Shown here: positions 23,473-38,250 of the stretch, piece after piece
Position numbering within the stretch: position 1 is the first letter of the stretch
Layout of the letters: the number at the start of each line of letters is the position of its first letter
Source of the DNA: Lumnitzera littorea
Taxonomy: Eukaryota; Streptophyta; Magnoliopsida; Myrtales; Combretaceae
Length of the DNA stretch: 64,000 nucleotides
Direction of reading: 5' to 3'
NCBI GenBank assembly: GCA_024138015.1
Contig: JAMXBB010000002.1
Coordinates: 9,419,183 to 9,483,182, forward strand
Notes under the pieces: generated by a model
The model's database searches: none
Told to the model about the DNA's origin: nothing
The model's input: the letters and a program-made list of their open reading frames with translations, nothing else
Position numbers and translations under genes: made by a program

Positions 23473-26400
23473 TATAAGTCTTGCAATCAGGTGTTCAGGA
23501 TTCGATATGTAAAATTTAAGGCGATCGAATAAGTTATCTAATCAAATCCAAATTTTACAATAAAGTTACGTAAAAGTGATCTCGTGAGTTTAAATTTAGG
23601 AAAATAAATAATTAAAAAATTAATATATTAAATTATATGTATATTACTTATTGTTTATCGAAAATGCGTAAAACAAGTTTTAATAATGAACAAATCAACA
23701 AAGATAAATTATACGTATACTAAAAATCATAAAATAAGTTAAATAATATTTATGAGTATTTATTTATACTGCATATATATTTATGTGTAAGTAAAAATAG
23801 GAGAAATCATTTAAAATACTTAGAATATGCTAAAATAATACTAATTAATTAAATAAAATTCATAAAAAATAAATAAAAATCAAGAAAATTGAGGAAAAAT
23901 GTAAAAAAGTGTAGAAATGAGATATGGCAAGTTGAAAATTAAAGAAAAAAATCAACCAATTAAATTAAATCAAATAGAAAGTTAAAAAGAAAGAGATAAG
24001 AGATACTTGACAATTAAAAATCAAAAGAAAAACCCTAAATTATACCATAAATTCAACAAACCTCATCTAAAATTCATTTTGGCCATCGTGAGTTCAAAAA
24101 AATTAGAGAGAACTTTAAGAAAAGAGGAAAAGGTATTTTTACAAAAAAAAAAAAAGAGCAAAATAGTGCACAATTATGGCTTACAAAGAAAATATATACT
24201 TAATGATCACCTAGGAGTAGACAATTACTACCACTAAATGATGGAGGTAACACCTAACCTGGCTGATAAAGCTATAGTGGCCAGAGCTAGCAATGCCAGT
24301 GAGTTTCAATGTCCTTTCAATTTTTGTTTAATTTATTAAAATTATCAAATAATTATGGAAATTTTTTAAATTTGCTATTTTAGGATATTTTAATATAGAG
24401 ATTTAGGGAAAAAAATATCAATTTGATAAATTTAGACTTTGGGATATACTACTTTTAAGAAATGACTAAACTAGAGCTAATTTTCAATTTAGATTTAAAT
24501 AACCTTAATTATATAATTTTGACTTCAAAATTTTTATATAGATTATTTAGGATATATAGTACAATGTTGTGAAGAGTTTTTCTTAAATTTAATTTTTTTA
24601 ATTTTATTTAATTTTTAGGCTCTAAAATTATACATAAAAGGCAATTAGTGGGCTTAATTTTGTAATTTAAGGTTATTTTGTTAAAAATTCTAATTTACTA
24701 TGTAATTCAATATCCTTCTATGTAAATTTTTTATGTAAGATGGTATTTGTAGAGTTTGGAGTGTTAATTGTATATATTATGCATATTAGGAAATGAATAA
24801 TGAGTAAAGGTGAATAATTAAGCTAATTTTGTGATTTAGGGATTTAATAGGTATAAATTCTTATTTAAGGAATAATTAGCATTTTGATATGTTATTTGGT
24901 GATGAAAGATGATTATGTAATGTTAGAAATGCTAGATAGGTAATATAAGTGTAGATTATGTAATAATACATAATATGTGAAATTGGAAAATTAAATGAAT
25001 AGAAAATATTAGGTAAAAATGAATGGTACTATAATATTAAGAATATGATATAAATCTTATTTGGAATGTGAATTTAGGTAATTATGTGACAAATATAGGT
25101 TATTCTTATATGAGAAACTAATTCGGTAGTTAAATTAGGAGTAGGATATACTGTAACAACCAAAATACCGATTGGAAGCTAACACGGAGATTTAGGATAC
25201 TTAAGGTTTACAAATAAAAAATCAATAAAATACTAAAACAAAACTTGATTAAAAAATTGATTCAGAAATTGAATAAAAAAACTAGTTTAGAACTAACTTG
25301 GTCATAGGAAATACAAAACTTAAATAATTAAATAAAATTATAATTTTAAACTAAAAACTAATGATTTAAAATTTATATATATAAGAATATAAATACTAAA
25401 ATAATATTTACAATATAAGATTCAACAGCGATGATCCAACCCTACATCGAACTTGAGTGAGTAGATTGAAGACTTCAAGTAAGTTAGGATTAATACGTTA
25501 CTGTATTTCGAAGTATTGTTTTATAGTACTCGAAGACTTAAAGTTATACTTGTTTATGCTAGTAAGTAGTTTCATTGTGTGCATGCATGTGTGTGCATGT
25601 TCTTGAATGTACAATATACTATTGGCTTGTTGTATTGATTTGCTATTGTTATGTATTGTGTAATATTGATTGATCACCTTAACTGGACTTAATAATAATA
25701 TGGCTTGTAAAATTAATTAGACAAGCATTTCAACTCATCAGGAAAAACGTTTAGAATTCTCTCACCAAATATCAACCCATTCAAAAGGGATAGAATTGGA
25801 TAGTACAATTGGTCATTTCTTCATCTATAGTCAAACTAAGTGACAAGAGAAGAGTTTGCAATAAAGATAAAGTCAATAGTTCGAATGTAGTTACACAAAA
25901 AGCGATATCTCCATTACTTAAGATTAGGTTTAGTTGTAAGCTGTTGAAATGTGCGCTAAACTCCTCAACTCGAATTAGAATAAAATAGAATAAAAGTAAT
26001 TTCTCTAATCTCATGATGAATCGGATAACGTTATACGATGGCATTTACTTATTGTATTACATTAAAATAATTGGTTGATAACCCTATTTATACTATGTAT
26101 AGTTTTAAGTCTCTGTCTCAACTTGCTGAGTAATTAGTCGCTCATATCCTTATAGATATTATTGTAAGAGCTAACTAAGAAGTAACTATATGATACGAAG
26201 TAAGTGCACCTATCAAATTCTAATATAATGGATATGAGTTTGAGTCAATTTCTTAAAGACCTCGAGTATTAATACTAACCTTAACTCTATTATCTAACCA
26301 GAAAACTGTGATAAGTTGCACGAATTAAAAATACTAAAATTAACAAATTAATCTCATTACGAGACTTAACTAAGTAATTAGGAAGCAATAAAATTAAGAA

Positions 26401-27860
26401 TGATTTCAAAAAAACAAATAACGTATTTAGGAATTGTTTCTCCTAGTGTTTAACATGTGACTGCTAAAAATGTATTCAATTCCATCTTTATTATTCTTGA
26501 TCAGAGGAATTCGCAATTGAAGTTAACACATTTCTCAAGCATATTAACGTTAACCCTAAATTATTTACTGAAATCTCTTTACTTAGTAATATAATTTAGA
26601 ATTGCATTAATATACAATGAATTCTATACAAAAAATAACAATTTTCTTAAAGAATTATGCATCATATCTCTAAGTACACATGTAATTCTCTTTAATTATG
26701 TAAAAATCTCATTACTCATATGATTTCTCAATCATCATACATAACATCACAAATTGATATCTTAAAAAATATCAATTAATAATGAAAACACACAATTGAA
26801 TCAAGAAAAATAGAAATTTTATTAAAAATTATCAATAAATCTAATAGTTATATGAAACCCTAGATTCCATAATTCTAAATATAAGAATCTTAAGTTATCA
26901 TGACGAAATAAAAGAAAATTACAACAAAATTAAGGAGTAAAACATGAAAAATCTCTTCAATTTTAAAGTTAGTTAATACTTTCGCCTTTTCCGCCTTCTT
27001 CTCTTCAAGTCTCTTCTAATTTGAATGTGAAAAGTTCTCTCCAAAACCCTCATAAGTCTTTATATAATATATTAGGAATTTTTTTTTTCGTCACTCGACA
27101 CAGCTTAAGACATATTGGTGCCCCTAAGTTATGTAACTCACTGACTTTAGGCTCTAAAATCATTATGAGTGGGACACAACTTGGGGACACGATTATGTCT
27201 CTAGGTTGTATAACTTTCTAACGAAAAATTGCCACTTTCTCTTATTATACAGACGCAATATGATTGTATCCCAAATTGTATAACTTTAAAATTTTATAAC
27301 TCATTCATTTGAACTCCAAATTAAGTAAAACTTGATTTTTTTTTTCTTCGTTTTCAATATGAGAATGCATTCAAATCTTGAAATCAAAATTTAACTCAAT
27401 TAAGTATCAATTTCTTTAAAAAAAACCAAAAATATAAGGAAAATACTATAAAATCACTATATAAAGTGTATTTAAAATTAGAGTTATCACCATAGAATTA
27501 CCTTCAAGCTAGTAATTGCCAAATATTGAGGAGTGAGGAAACAAAACCGAAAAATTGATACATTTCTAAGGTTTTAATTATTACTTTAAAATCTTCCATT
27601 GTTAAATAAAGAATTACTTAGATAAGGTTATGCTACAAAATCATGTAAACATAAATTGTAATATTCGAATTTTAATATATGTTTTTCATACTTTCTTAAA
27701 TAAATAACCAGTTTAATTTGTTAACTATTTACCTCAAAACAAATTCGTTATGGATGCCTTATATAAATCAGATTTAAGATAGCAGATGTAAAATCAACTT
27801 CTATCATGGAATGGTTTGCACAGCGTAATTATTACAACTCTATCACTTCGGGGCATAATA
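23473..27860 (-). mobile_element. Solo LTR, family A copy 3 (inverted), split by family B
   Basis: Inverted relative to 12987-16110 and collinear with it. The left end TATAAGTCTTGCAATCAGG matches the reverse complement of copy 1's terminus, and the right end (CTTCGGGGCATAATA) matches the reverse complement of TGTCACACCC... Flanks GTTAA (23468-23472) and ATTAA (27861-27865) are a target duplication with one change. Homology stops at 26190 and resumes at 27495 (ATTACCTTCAAGCTA), so the family-B unit is inserted inside. Without it the LTR is about 3.08 kb. No coding potential; open frames such as 24007-24237 are spurious. Confidence 0.8.
26191..27489. mobile_element. Solo LTR, family B copy 2, nested in family A
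   Basis: 1299 bp with inverted ends TGAT...ATCA. Flanks CTATA (26186-26190) and CCATA (27490-27494) are a target duplication with one change. Homologous in the same orientation to 174-1548. It interrupts the family-A LTR, which proves that family B moved here later. No internal domains. Confidence 0.8.
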
Positions 27861-27865
27861 ATTAA

Positions 27866-30800
27866 AAGCTTCCTATTTAAGTATAAAGATTTAGTTATAT
27901 TTTTGGAGAATCTCACATGTATACTCCCATAACAAAATTCGTGAAAGACGTAAATTCTCGAAGGAAGGTAATCTCAAATATGCCCCTAAGTCCTTCATCA
28001 ATTTCATTATTTTCACTAAGTCAAATCATCTACAATTTATTAATAATCTTAGAAGAATTCAATAACATAGTTAACGAAACAAATGTGGTTCATAAAGAAA
28101 TGAATAATGTTTTGTTAAGTTGGATAGATTCGGTAGTAAAGATCACATTTAAGAAACATGAGAGAAGGCCCCTAAGGGGCAAGAATTCAAGATACTATTA
28201 ATGAATCGACTTTCAAATAAGTTGTCAAAACCAATTTATTTAAGAAATATTGTCATGAATAAAGTAAAATTGAAATTTATAAATGGATTTATGTATGTAA
28301 AAACTTACCATGATTAATAAACAAATTAAACCTGTTTGAACCCGTTAATAATGTTCACATATCCATATACGAACCCATTTATTACGCAAGCCTAGTACAA
28401 ATGTTCATGTTCAACCAACAAACATGTTCAAAATTAAAATTTCTAATATTTATAGTTCAATTTTGTACCCCATTCTCTCTTACTATAACTCTTCTCTGTT
28501 TACCATTTGTGCACCTGTTTCTCTCTTTCTCTCTTTCTTTCATTATATACCATTGGCTCTTCGTCTTACTTCTCCTAATTGTCATTATTCTTTCTTTATT
28601 GTCATTCCCATTCATTTTAACTGTAGTTTTATAAGAGTAACACTTTTAAGTTTTCTTTTTTCCTTTTATAATCTAATATCCAATATTCTTAAAAGAAGGC
28701 ATAATATAATGCATTTCAAGTTTCATTTTTATATATACATCTATCTAAGTGTACCATATCAATCCTAACCTTTTTAGTAAAACCCACTTGTTATTTTTAG
28801 TGAAAACCAAATAGAATGTATTACTTAGTTTTTATTTAAGTTAATTGAGTAATATTGTAAAATAATTTATAAAACAATTATGTCATAAATTTTTGCTTAA
28901 ATTACTCATGTAGTACTTAATAAATTGATCAGTTGGTTGGATTCTTCAACTATCGTATTTTCATTGGATTTATTCATTAATTTACCTTAGAAATAGAAAT
29001 CTACCCTTGCAAGCATTAATATAAGTTTCAGTGTCATTTCCTTTATAAATAAGTAAACTAAAGTCAATATTAAAAATATGCCTTCTAAATAGAGATATAG
29101 CCATTATATATTTATTTTAGAATTTTCTTATAGTAAATGAGTTCAATTTAGATGCAAGATTCATTAACTAAACGGCCTATATTATAAGGTTATGTTTTCA
29201 TACACATTAATAAACATGTCGTGTTATCAGTTGAGGATTTTATGAAATAAACACATTTAAAGCTAAATATGAAACACAACTCGTTAATATAAACTCTATA
29301 AATAGATAATTGTAAGATTGTCCCATGTGCCTGCCTCAACTAAACACCATATGAAAGCAAGAATAAATTTGATAGATTATAATTTATCAAACAATTCAAA
29401 GGTGGTCTTATTGTGAGACTTCCTAATTCAACCCCCTTGCTAGAATATTTCCTCCGAAAAAGAAGAAGGCATAATAGGTCCCAATAAGATGGAACAAGTG
29501 CATGATCTAGCTAAGAAATAGTTGCAAAACGTAAATTTTACTTTAATTTCATACCCCTTGAGCTAGGTCAATTTTTGTCGTATATTTGACCCTGACAGAC
29601 CTGCCGGATGTGTGTGAAAATAATGGCACCTTCAAGGCTATTTAATGGATGAACAAAATGTCAGTCTCTCTCCTTTTATGATACACATACGAATACATAT
29701 TTATAATATATAGAAAGCATAATAAAGATTGTGACAGCTTTATTGTACTCTATGAGTGAAATGTGTAGACGTCAATCCGTACAAGGTGTATCGTTGTCCA
29801 CACGGTTGGCATTGCACGGATGAGCCTCTTAGCTCCAGCCTTCTGTCCATTTCTACCTTATCTTTCTGTACATTACATGTTCCAGAAATGCGACGGCTTT
29901 CAACTCAAATCTTCAGAGAATCGCTCCGTGCAACTTAGTGTCCGATATGATTTTTAGCGACGGTGGGACTCTAACAGTGGGGTTAGTCCCTTTTTTTTTT
30001 TTCTTTTTTTTTTCCCTCTCCTTCTCCCAACAGACCTATTTTACCTAATTAATCTATACATATAAAAAGATTAAGAATGAGTTCGATTTAGATTCGAAAT
30101 GAGGCCAGACCAAATCGGTTATATAGTGTCACATCAAACCGAATTGAATGATGCATTACAAGTTTATAAGGGATTAACAATACTAAAATATAATTAAGTT
30201 TTTTGGATTATTTATATTTTTAGAACCTACATTAATATAAAATCACGCTTTAAAAATTTTTGAATATATTAAATTATGCATAGGCAATAATCTCAATCTT
30301 TTTAATTCTTTTAAAGGTAAGTGTGTTTAGTCTGTTTTTGTGTATGATTTATGTCTAATATGTACTTTAATATATCATCTTTTATTTTATTTCGTTATAT
30401 TTTTTGTTCAAGTACTCTATCTTCAAACTAGTATCAAAATAATATCCAAATGGCATGAAATCGGGGAATCAAAGTATTTCCTTTTGTTCAATCATTCCTC
30501 ACTTTCAGAAATTTTAGGATAGTTGAGCTTATCCCTGTGCTAATCACATTGTTGATTTCATGGATAAATAAATTCTAGTTTAGGCTTAATTGGGACTTTA
30601 GCTGCTCTTTTGGAATCTCTATCCCTAAATTTGCACTCCTTGTCAATAATATGGACATGGGCACACACTTGAGGTACTTGTGCTTAAAATAAAAGAAAAT
30701 AAACATATGCATGTTAGGAAAGGAAATTACAATCCCTAATTTGTTAGAATTTAGTTTGTTCATGTCAAATAGAGAAAATGATAAATAAGAAAAGTAAAAA

Positions 30801-32446
30801 TTATGTAAATAAAGAGAATTTAGTAATTTACTAGAATTAATCTATAGCTGTTTGTGATACAACCAAGAGACACTGGTTTAACTTAAAGGGTACAAAGAAA
30901 TTTATTCGTAAAAAGTTAATTTTCCAAGATGTGACACTCAAGAGGCTCTTATATTTTAATATCATAGATATACATATACACGACTCCTCAGGTAAATTAC
31001 AGTAGCCAATTTTTAGCCGGTTAAACAATTGTAGTACTTAATACTAATAAATGGACTACTTTTACATGGCTTGTTTGAAGGTAAAAAATGACGCCTTAGA
31101 TATGTAGATTTCGAACTAATTCATACACTAAAATATGACAGTGAAGTGTGGCTACATAACGCTGAGCTTAATTGAGGAAGAGTTAAAAAAAAATAATAAT
31201 AATAATAAAAGATGAGAGGACTTCGATGAGGCCAATCAAAGTAAATTTAAACCAAGTCAGTTGGTTACATTAATCTTACGTTTGGTAACCTCAAATGGAA
31301 TGTATTAAAATAGAATTGATAATGGATTGACCGATCCATCTTTATGTTTAAAAATGTCAATAGAGTTACTGATTTTATTACATCATTATGTTTGGTTGTT
31401 TTATATTTAAAATGGAATGGAATGAGAATATAATAAAACAATCAAGAATCATTGGTATTGGAATGACTTCCATATCTGACGTAACATAAGTATCCCGAAG
31501 AAAGTAAAATAGTAGATAAAGATGGGAAATGTAACCTTCGTGCATTTGCAATAAAAGACCCTAGATAAAAGCAGCTTATTTGACATCACAAAATCATCAA
31601 CATACAAAGATTAAAATTTCACATCAATTTGTTAATAATTGTTATTAGTTTCTAAAATCTAGTGTAAACAAATCTTTGTATTGCAAAATCATTAGCATCA
31701 ACATAGGATTATTTCGTATCTCTGTCGTTTGTATTGTTACTTAGATACAAATATATTCTTCGGAGTTTTTTTTCACAAGAAAGATAGTCTTACATTATTA
31801 TTCCCTAAATTTTCATAAATAGTGCTTGATCTCTTGTTAGGCTGGAGGTCAATATTACTCTTCGTATCTGTAGAATTTTCCAGGAGGGATCGTGTATTTA
31901 TGAAACTTAAAAGATAAGGTAGCATATCCATAAGCCGCTATTATAATGATCTCCCATTACTTTCTCTATATATTTTTTAATTTATTTCCTTCATGTGTTC
32001 CCATGTGTAGTCATATATCTATAAAAAGATATCATAATGATCTTTCTGTTAAGGTATATTTCTTGCATACTTTCTTTAATTCTATACTTACTATCTTATT
32101 TGTGAAATTTTGTGCAAATTGTCATGTAGATTTTATCTAAACATAAAACTGGAAAAAAAAATCCAAAATTATGATATGATGTGCATCCCAAAATTATAAC
32201 AGGAATACAATTAAAAATAAAATAAAATAATTGCCTCAAAAGATCAACAGGATTTCCCTTTGAATGCTTATAGTTATTGGTCCTATAAAAACTGAAAGAT
32301 TATGCTACAGCTATCGCCAACGGTCGCAACAATTGCAGCCCAACGTAACGGACTTGATAGTAGAGTGTAAAATGAAAAGATCAAGAACCATGTCAAGGCT
32401 CTACCATTTTAATAAAAACATTAATCATATATATATATATATATAT
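27866..32446. other. Intergenic AT-rich DNA, no gene supported
   Basis: A GC-richer patch at about 29740-29960 has a 60-codon plus-strand frame (29756-29938) that I do not recognise. A T-rich tract lies at about 29992-30013. Frames at 28401-28768 are low-complexity Leu/Phe/Ser. Nothing else is supported. Confidence 0.45.
32428..32446. repeat. (AT)n microsatellite
   Basis: About ten AT units immediately left of the SINE target duplication. Confidence 0.75.
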
Positions 32447-32578
32447 GATAGAATTAATTGTTAAGATCATAATGGTCTAGTGACATAAATATTAGTTTTC
32501 AAACAAGATGGACTAAGTTCGAATCTTTTTTAAGTTGTAGTGAAATTAACAGAGAAAAAAAAAAGGATAAAATTAATT
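32447..32578 (+). mobile_element. Short tRNA-derived SINE with target duplication
   Basis: A ~106-bp body (32460-32565) has a pol III A-box-like TGGTCTAGTGAC (32473-32484), a B-box-like AGTTCGAATC (32516-32525) about 32 bp further on, and an A-rich 3' tail (AGAG plus 10 A). It is flanked by 13-bp near-identical repeats, GATAGAATTAATT (32447-32459) and GATAAAATTAATT (32566-32578). Box spacing, tail and duplication together fit a tRNA-type SINE mobilised by LINE machinery. The family name is not known to me, and a short body allows some chance of coincidence. Confidence 0.6.
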
Positions 32579-35500
32579 AAATAAAATTCTTGAAACTATA
32601 ATATTTGTCTTAACTTAAGGAAAATCATTCCAATTTCTTTGATTTCCTTGTTAGGTTTTTCTTTTTTAAGGAATGTCTCCATCATATATGTACACTATGA
32701 CATCACAGATGAAGGAAATTGATTAAAGGAACCCAAAAAGTTGAATAATTCTCAAAAAAAAAAAAAAACCCTAAGTTAATGGGGGATTGATTTGATATTT
32801 TAGTGAATGATTATTTAATTTTCTTTCAACAAGGAGAACCCCTATCTTAAAGATTCTAATCAACAAGCAATTTGAAATCTTAAGAAGCATCATCTTTATG
32901 TCCTTGAACCATGACCCTATTACATCTTATCTTTTTTTTTTTTTTTTTTCTTCAAACGATGACAACCCATTGATAAGAAATATCAACCATCACTTACAAA
33001 GGGGATAATGGGATTAGATTAGACGTTGTGCTTTAGTTCTCATTAAGTTCGTTAAATGATTTCAAAGATTGCTATTGGACAGATCGTTCTAGGAACTTGG
33101 CTAAGACACGTAATGACCCACGCTTTCTTCAAGGAAGCAAACCACGTTCCTCCTTTGAGTATGAAAAGCCCTAGCACTAACAAAGGTCTATTCCTTTTGA
33201 CAACTTATGTATCCCACTTAGTTGCCTCTATTACCATTAAAGGGCTACATTTGCACATGCATTGTTCACTTGCTCCTAAATCCCCTCGTTTAATTATATT
33301 CATTCCTTCATCACACGGATGATATAAATTAAACCAATGGGGTCATTTTTTAATTTATAAATGAAGGGTTATTTCATTGTCCCATTAGTGAAACCATCCA
33401 ATTCATCGTCTAATCGTGAAAATTCTCTTTACATTAACTCTTATACCATATCAATAATGAAATGATAAATTGCAAGGTCTACCTATAACAGAATATTAAA
33501 CACTCATAGTACTTATGAATAAGATAATATACGACCTATTAGCATATGTTGGCTCCAAAATAATAGGTGGTTTTCTAATGAGATAAAAGAGTAAAATAAG
33601 TGAGTTTGTTGGTGTAAAATGTTTTGCAATTGTTCCTTTTTATTTATTTAATATAATGGAGCACCTACAATAATAATTAAATAATTGTAGTATTAATTAA
33701 AAAATGGCAATATAAATTTAGTGGTAGACAATTGGTCAAAGGTGGCACTATTAACTTTAGGGAAGGAGAAATAATTCAATGCATATTACATGCTACGTGT
33801 AATACACATAATACACATGAAATATGTAAATATCGATAAGATATTATCATATATGACGAATATAAACTACAAGTGATAATTGATTTAAAAACTACTCATA
33901 CAATTATTATAAATGTCAACATTTTATTAATATTTACATGTCATTAAGCATAACACATTCCGTGTAATATCTAATGAATCTTTTTTGTTAGGGAAGATCT
34001 TGGGCCAGGTTTCTCCTCTTGATTACGTAGCCTTATATGTTTTGTTATTTAACTTAACAATCATCCAATTTAAGTTTGTATATATGGTACTTCTATTGTA
34101 TTATTGTTTTATATTTTTATTCAACTTTATTAGGTGTGTATATGTTGTAATTTTATTTTTTGACGCAACATTAGTTGACAATTTAAATATCATAATTTTA
34201 GTTATTAATTAATGTAAAGGGCTAAAATTGATTTATAATATCTATGATTTCAAACTTAGCAGTAACATAGGTTTTATTAATAGTGGAATTCTATTTAGAA
34301 GCACAATGAGCGGCTACTCTATTCAAGGTCAGAGTTTACCTCAAGTTGGGCACTCGCACTTCTAATTAGTCATTGTGACTACCTTTGATTGGTTAATGAC
34401 AATAGGTTGGCATCTAAACTACTAACCCTAGGAGTTTTACAATCTCAAAATAGCTTTGTGGGCCAAGAGTCTAAAGGCCAAATCATCAAAGTCTAACTCA
34501 CAAAGTTTAAACATTTAAACATTAGAATAAGGCGCGAACAGTTTTACGATTACTCTTATTGGTCACAGCTCAAGCGCCTTTTTGTCCCCATCATTAGCAT
34601 ATGCTTAATTTCAAAAGAAGCTGCATGTTTAAGGCAGTTCAACTACTCCTCCCTTACAATTATTAGACAAGCTCTATAAATTTTTTAGGATAGTTACCGT
34701 AAGACTCTCTGGACACTCTTACTACCCACTCTCTCTTCATATCTTTAAATAATTTATTTAGATTACTAATTTAGGTATCGGAATAGCTATACTAAATAGC
34801 CTTAATACCCTCAAAGCCTAACTTGTTCTATTTTATGGATCTACCAACACATTTGAAAATCACTAACAAACAAACTTAACTTCAACTGACTCCTATGCTA
34901 ATGAGTAATGACAAGGCTCATATAGTTAGATCCATGGACGAGGAGCAATTTACAAAATTTGGTATTGTAGGCTTAGAATGTGGATTGTTGGATATATCCA
35001 TTCAGTCTTAAATTTTCTTTAGGAAGCTTGTAACTTAGAGCGATTCTTTATAGGCTTAAATTAAAAATGTACATATAGAGAGATCTAGAAAAACTCATCT
35101 CAACCATGACCAAATTCTATTATTGATACTCAAGACTCAAGAACTATTCCTCATTTTATCACTATTCAAAAGTCAAAGAGACGACATCATAATTTCAAAT
35201 TGCTACTCTAAAAGATTAAATAAGCTTCGAGACAAACAATAAATTGCTTTTCCTAGGCATCACTTATGCGTTTGAGTTTTTAGAGATTATTTATTCATCC
35301 TCCCTACTTTTCTCTCCAAGTCATTTATGCATATTAATTTCACGTCACGCCTCTAAAGTCACGTAAAATATAAGATTTAAGCTACATGCATGAGGCCATT
35401 TCCACCATATCCCCATCCACATTTGATTTAAGTTAAAAATAGGCCAAAAAACACGAGTTATACATGATATCATGGATTCTATTAATTTTATGTGGCATAA

Positions 35501-38250
35501 GTTTTAAGGTGGTTTTAAAAGGTTACAAATTCATAAGGTAAGTTTCGATTTCAAATTTAAAAACCTATATTGCTATACCTATAGAATAAGTGTATTCCTA
35601 TCCTATTTATCATGAACCTGCTCATCCATATTTACAGTATAAGTAAGATAACAGAATGAGATACGTATTAATTGATCATTATTCATGACAAACGAATTGC
35701 ATACCATATGTAAGCAGATAGACGGGACATAGAGACTAGAAAATTCTATGAAATAATGTTTTTTTTTTTTATTGACCAGTGTGCTTCTTGCTCTCTCAAT
35801 CCCCCTTATTAAATTGTCTTAATTAGACATGCCCAAAAATAAAGATGCGTCCATGATTAAGATGTCAGGTGTGTCTAACAATAATTACGGCAAGTAGACT
35901 ATTATTATTAACAGCATCTTTCTTAACCTCTATGGTATCTCCTTTTTCCTGAGAAAATGCTAACAACTGTTGAGAAAAAATGCCTATAACTGTTGAGACC
36001 GTGTTTATAGGCTGAAAAAAAGTGAAGAAAGAATCATCTTTTAATTATACTCTTACTGTTTGAAGCTCAAAAGTTGAATAGAAGGTACTGAAATTGCTCC
36101 CCATATCACTATCTGAACCAAAAAAGAGAATATAACATTGAGGAGGATTGATTAACTTTAGTCCTTTACTCGGTGAAAGATGTGACAATGTTTTTTTTTT
36201 TTTTTCTTTTTTCTTTTTACCGATGTTTAGAAAGAAAAAGAGGTAGATAATTGTTCATGACAAGTCAATAATAAAGGAATCCATGCTAAATGATGTAATT
36301 CATAAAGAAGAGTAGTCTCTCTTTATTCGTAATCTTGATTAAGGTCTTAACCGCTAAATATAACTTTATGGGTTGGAGAAAGGATTTAATGGTCATGTTT
36401 TGTTGGGTTGTAGATAATTATAAATAAAATCTTAATATGAAAACATATAAATCCATTTACCATTAATATATATCTAAATATTCTAAATACTTGCTTATCA
36501 CTCATAAATCGTGTAGTGTATTAATATTGATTTTTTTTTTCATAAGATATGGCAAAAGTAAATTAAAGTTTATCAAGTTGAATGACGATTAATTAAGTTA
36601 TCTTCCCAAGACATGAAATTATTACATTGTACCTTTTGCTTACTAGTGGGAAATTCTTTCATTATGCTCTACATCAATGACAACCTGTTGGGTTGGGGGT
36701 AATTAGGCCGTTAGTGGTCCATTCTTCATTTTTTACCTTTTTTTCATTAATTTCAAGGTTTGATCAAGCTCCAATTATGTCCAAACAAATAATTCACTAT
36801 GAGATGATTGCAATTTTGTACTCCTAACACACACATTACTAGATTAATACCTTGCATGGTCTTCTCAAATCCTTATGTGCGTGGTGATTGAACATACACT
36901 TGGGTCCCTCCATCACACGGATTATTTCTTTTAAGGACACATTTAATTCACTCAATAGGAGTAAAGTAAGATAAAATTTTTCTTTTGCAAAACCTATTTC
37001 TACGTTTAGTTAACAAAGTAATTATTCTACAGAGTTGCAATTGTGGTTAAATAAGAAATTACGATTCATGTTCAAAATTAAAGAAACAGCTTTTTAAAAA
37101 TCTTTTTCAACATATTTGTATATCTACCTATACGATTCCAAAATAATTATAAAAAATAACTATTACTTTCTATCATATTAGTTAAGAATTGCAATTCTAT
37201 TTATACCTTATTTCATTCGGAGCTCAAAATTTAAAACACTAGAATATTAAGTAGAAGACACCTATGAGTTTGGATATAGGAAAAAGGAATAGTGAAATAA
37301 TAATATAAAAAAAAGAAAAAAAAGAAGCTAGTTATAGATATATTATCATCGTTGGGTAAACATGACTTGTCCAATTCGCTGTATCATGCCCACGGTTGGC
37401 ACTTGTTTCGTATTCACATGTTGCCTCATCAAGTTCTTTGTCTAGTGCACAAGATAGAACATATTTAGATCCAGCTTTTAAATTGCATTTTGTAGCAAAT
37501 AAATCCTATGAATTGCACTTCGATCCCATCAGCTTCCGAAAATTGCGCTAGGCCCCTCACAACTCACATAAATATTTATTTTCATTCCCTACTCTATAGC
37601 TATAATCAATGGGAGTTTTCTTTTTGAAAGTTGGGATACATATGAGCACAAACGTAATTTTAAAGGCATCAAAATGCAATTTACCTAAAGCTTAATATTT
37701 TAAGGAAAATGTTGATGGGTGCTAGGAGTGTAAATCAACTAAACTTGTTAACAAGCTAGTTTAATTCAACCCCCTTTTTTATTTTTCCTTTTTGAACCTG
37801 GATAGACAACAGTTAGTTAAGCTCAAGTAATATCATTGTATCCCACTTGACCTTGATATGTTTAGTTTTATTACCTCACGAGCCTTTTAAACATTAGTTG
37901 AGTTTCAAATTGAATTTGAATATTAATTTTACTTTAATTAAAGTAGAAAAAATATTTTATAGATAAATTAAAAAAAAGAGTTCAATTCCCTAGAATTTAA
38001 GCTCGTTGAATGTGATTTTAAGCAAGCTAATAATTCTAAGTCAATTTGGGATTGAGATCGATACTGCGTTGTCCATTTATCCCATTTACAAATTAAGATG
38101 GATACTTATTAAGATATAAAATAAGGTTACTTTTCATTTTCTTCATCCATTTAGTTTTTATAATATGTATAATAAATACTACAAAATATACATATACATA
38201 CATACATTTATGTATTATGTATATTCATTCATATCTTTAGCAGATGACTC
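32579..38250. other. Intergenic AT-rich DNA, no gene supported
   Basis: Contains T tracts near 32932, 35760 and 36190, and a stretch at 34260-35420 whose composition resembles repetitive DNA but for which I see no ends or domains. The 88-codon frame at 33056-33322 has mixed composition but no motif and no homolog I recognise. Confidence 0.45.

Noticed and set aside
28401..28768. Overlapping 77- and 114-codon frames
   Set aside because: Low-complexity Leu/Phe/Ser/Ile translation of T/C-rich DNA; no start context, domain or splice support.
33056..33322. 88-codon plus-strand frame with mixed composition
   Set aside because: No recognised motif, no adjoining exon and no promoter signs. Kept only as a note in the intergenic entry.
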